Of a DNA stretch of 64,000 bases, positions 60,151 to 64,000 are shown one piece after another (the stretch's first letter is position 1; each line of letters begins with the position of its first letter). The stretch lies in contig CAADRB010000011.1 in the NCBI GenBank assembly GCA_900708905.1, forward strand, positions 2,133,263-2,197,262, written 5' to 3'. This DNA comes from Hymenolepis diminuta (lineage: Eukaryota; Platyhelminthes; Cestoda; Cyclophyllidea; Hymenolepididae). Under the pieces are notes generated by a model. The model ran no database searches. It saw only the letters and a list, made by a program, of their open reading frames with translations, and had not been told where the DNA came from. The position numbers were made by a program, and so were the translations under genes.

Positions 60151-63100
60151 CTTTACAAGAATCATTTTTTACCTTTCTATTAATGAAAACATATTTTTAA
60201 TCAGTTATTGATCCAATTCTCGTTAACTTTAATCCTCATCACAGGAACACAATAAGAAAAGTGGGAACAGACGATGACTTTGAGAACGAAGAATAAGATA
60301 AGGAGATAAAAAAGGTAAATTGGCGCTAATATTTGTGGTGAAGTAAGGTTCACTTCTAAAAATTTGGATAGATATCAAATAAATTCGGAAAATGTAGAGT
60401 GCCTTATGAGATATTTGGACTGAGCAACATACACGAAGGGTGAAAGAAGTGGCTTTTCAAATATATTTAAACTAATGAGAACGCATAATCTTTCTACATG
60501 AGAGCATTAGTAGCATCATGAAATGAGAACTTCAATACAGCATAGTATTGAAATTATAAAAGGTTGTAAACCCCGTTATGGTAGGGGCTATTTTAAAGGA
60601 AGAGAGTCTGGTGTAAGAGATAAATTAACAATTTCATTCGTAACTTTATAACTGAAAGGTCCTTCATTCTTAGTTTAATGTATAAACAGTTGAGAAGTAT
60701 TCTATGGTGACGAACACTTATTTAAAGACTAAATTATTAAAGGAAATAAAAGTAATCGGTAAATAGACAGATGTGAAGAGAGCGAAAACTATTGTACTGA
60801 TAGTATTATTATTATTACCCAGCCTGGATTCAGCCTAAATTGCTTCGTCCGAAATAGTGATATGAAATCAAACTTTCCTCATCATAATTATTTAATTATT
60901 GTATAATAAGCGTGGATATGAGCAATTTTATTAATTTTAGTATATGTTTCGCCAGTTTCATAAATCATAGCGACCTACTCGCTTGACTTCTTCACTAAAT
61001 TTCAGAATTTAATCTGTAGCGAAAATAAATATACAAGCAAACAGTCTCATACTGCCCATTTTTTAGTTGTTTTTACCAACCAAACTCCCTTTTTTCCAAA
61101 ATAAAACCTTTTTTTCACTCAAACTGCAACTTAGCACTAAGCGATCAAAAGCTGAGTCACCGTTAATCCCATATGGGACAAGCCACTAACTTCTACCTCT
61201 ACGTCTTCTTCAATCTTCGTTTTTTTCTACATACGGTCGAGCAAATCACAAACGTTCTAGATTTGCAAGGTACAGTTCGCCACATTTTCATATTACATAT
61301 CCTTTTGTTGGCACTGTTAGGGAATCTGATTTTGTTTGAGACACCTCAAATCATGAGATATTGGGATAAATTAATGATTTAGGTATTTGTGAGCAGGTTC
61401 AATATATATCTTAAAGATGTTAATAAAAATCGAAAGTAACAATTGGTATGCTTAAATCAGATTTGCCTCAACAACTGTATAGTTTGGTTTGGGTTTAAGA
61501 TCAAATCAAATTGGTAGTGGGATATTATAATTAAATATATATTCCAACCTTTGCATTCCATAAGCATACAATTAGTGGGAAGATGTCGAAGCGTAAGGAA
61601 CGACAAAGAAAACATTGGGAAAATAAAATTTATTCGGTAATTTGATCTTAGCTTAAAAATGAAAAATATATTCATCTTCAAGTTTATGAACTTCACTGGG
61701 CTTAGTTAATATAAATTACTGCATAAGCTATGTAGCTTATGTAGCCTCATTTTTCAAAACCATCATATTGAATTTTACTCCGTTTTGTTTAACCAAATTG
61801 TTTAGATTTACCAGTTACGTAGCTGATTCCTCTTAATTTTTGCATTAAGCATAATTTTTTCTCTATTATCTATCTTTGAATTTTAAGAACTTCGAAATTG
61901 CTGCCTTTAATACAGCCATGTGCTTTTAATTAGGTTTTAGTGGAAGAGAGTAATATAAAAAAACATTTCCTGGTTGTCGTCCAGTTGGAAAATATGATAA
62001 GTGACATCAATTTATTTATTCCTCTTGAATGCCGGCACATAAACACTTGCCAAAATTTTTCTACTCCTGATTGGACAATTTCATTTAATGTAACATTCAG
62101 ACATACCACCCAATTTGTCATAAATTTCAAAAATTTTTCTTTCAAAAAAAAATGGAATAACTTTATTAGTGCAATTCGAAATCATTTGAATCTTTAAAGA
62201 AACTAAGTGTTTACGCTGTCATTTTGGGTATGAAAATAATATTATATTATCTTTTCATCGAATAATAGACGTTGCGTCAATGAAATGGAAAACTGAAATT
62301 AATCAATACGATTTTTGACAGCTACGCCACTGTCGGTTTATCAAACAGCAAAAGCAAAGAAGAATAAACATGCCACCGGAGAATTCAAATTAAAATGACA
62401 TTAATCTAAGTCACTTGCGCATGAATCAAATGCACCTACGACATCGTTTTCTATACAATAAGCAATAACAATCGGCTTATCGTATCAAAAAACTGCTTAA
62501 GTAATTTCTAGGTAAAACCATTTAGTTCTATTTAATTATCTCCTTTTACGGATAAATAATACTTTTTGGAACTAATAATGAGATACATAATTTGGATTAG
62601 TGGACAGAAACTGTTACAAAATAAAAGGATCTTTAGAGGAAACAAGCTACCTAGAAACTCCTTTCCTTTACTTTGATGCTTAGTTAACTCCAGAAATTAG
62701 ATTAAACAATGGCAGCCAATCACGAAACACGGCCTATTTGCAACTGTTTAATTTACCGTTATATCTTTTCACTTGAAAATTATACGCCAAACAACTATCA
62801 TGTTTTGTTATTTTATATTCAATTCACGAGATTTAAAATGACCCTAATTCAACTATAATTTCTGTAAGATGTAAGCTTGAGCGCTCTATATTAGCAGTAA
62901 TTGTGTAAAATTAAGATTATTAATGGTAGTTTCAAACAACAAAAAAGCTCTTTAACCGTAAAAATGATAGTGTTGGAACTCTCCAACCAAACGGAATAGT
63001 GATCATTTTCATTTGATGCCAGTTGAATTGGCCTGTGACTCGAAACATGAAATGTTCTCTTTTGAAAACCGATGGCTGATGCAATCGATTAAAAGCCAAG

Positions 63101-64000
63101 CATCTGTGGTCATGAAGCGTAAATGATATCTAGTCAGAATATAAATTTTAAAATTACAGATCAAAATTACACTTTTAAAATTCCTTTTCCGCTACTAAAT
63201 CTTATATTGTAAGTTGAACATTTCCTTGATCAATTGGAACATTCTAGAAACCTCTTTGTGAATTAACTACATACAAGAATAAACTAAAACATAATTGAAT
63301 GACTAAATTTCCGGATAATATTATATGTCACGTAGGACTTATATAATAAAATTTCCGGTAAATTATCATTAAGATTTAATACGGAGCAGTGCTTAAATAT
63401 GTGTCGGAAAGGTCACCAAATTCGGCATCGGTAATTGCAAAACTCACAACCTCTATTATTGCAACTTCTCGCATCATTTGTTAAAAGATTTATGCATGTA
63501 AACCATAGTCAATTTAGCAAATATTCCATTTCACTTTTTAAAACACAGAATATGGTAGGTTGTAACCTAACTTCCATAGACAGCCATTGAAAACGATAAG
63601 ATCTTGACATTAGTATCCGCAATCGGTCTAGACGTTGGAATAGAAATATTCATAGATATCACTCATCATGTGGAGAACATGACAGTCAGACTTTCTTGGC
63701 GTCTCATGAAAAAACTTTTACATATAAACTTAATTTGTTTATCAATAAATTGAAGTGGGTATTTTAATTGCCACTGACCTGATCTAGCAACACGATTAAC
63801 TTCTCTTATTTCTTTCGTTAGACTTCTTCAATGTGATGTATTACTATGATATAAACCCACCTTTTCAAAACGTCAACGAAAACCTTATTTCATTTTAATC
63901 ATACACTGCAATTTCTATATCACTTTGGTGAGTCCGGTTATGTTTAGACACCTTCCTTATACCAGGTATAATTCAATTTTCAAAATGACGTGACTAACAG
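60151..64000. other. Right-hand flank without recognised genes
   Basis: AT-rich; open frames are short and chance-like (for example 61940-62197 and its antisense). A short TAT/TTA microsatellite-like tract is near 60,800. Nothing else recognised. Confidence 0.55.

Overview
The window reads as nuclear DNA of an AT-rich invertebrate animal (estimated by eye at about one third G+C). Protein-coding sequence is cut into short exons with clean GT-AG borders and matching phases, introns run from about 0.4 kb to more than 11 kb, and the rest is old, decayed interspersed repeats. A flatworm or similar invertebrate would fit, but nothing here fixes the phylum. There is no prokaryotic organisation, no intact tRNA or rRNA gene and no CRISPR.

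Left part (1-13.1 kb, minus strand): four phase-compatible exons of a SARM1-like gene (NAD-cleaving axon-degeneration / innate-signalling protein). They carry a Ser/Thr-rich N-terminal region and the start of the ARM-repeat domain. The SAM and TIR domains must lie beyond the left edge. Middle (15.3-29.4 kb, plus strand): a divergently oriented gene for an FKBP/TPR immunophilin-like co-chaperone. It has a degenerate FK domain, a TPR block, and an acidic tail encoded by a last exon 11.5 kb downstream, followed by an AATAAA signal. About 2.2 kb separates the outermost recognised exons of the two genes.

The 11.5-kb FKBP intron is a graveyard of one dispersed repeat family (22.9-27.8 kb), plus SINE-like tRNA-related heads. 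Just downstream of the polyA signal lies an irritans-type mariner element (30137-31306) with good inverted repeats. Its transposase is dead: an internal deletion removes the second catalytic Asp, the frame is broken several times, and a run of N covers part of it.

Right half (31.3-64 kb): mostly non-coding. It holds more copies of the repeat families, one unrecognised candidate coding exon at about 47.3-47.6 kb (minus), and a second, older Tc1/mariner-superfamily transposase relic at about 59.2-60.0 kb. No cooperating gene system is visible. The most useful observations concern the exon structures, the two dead transposons, and several diverged repeat families whose members I could align by eye.
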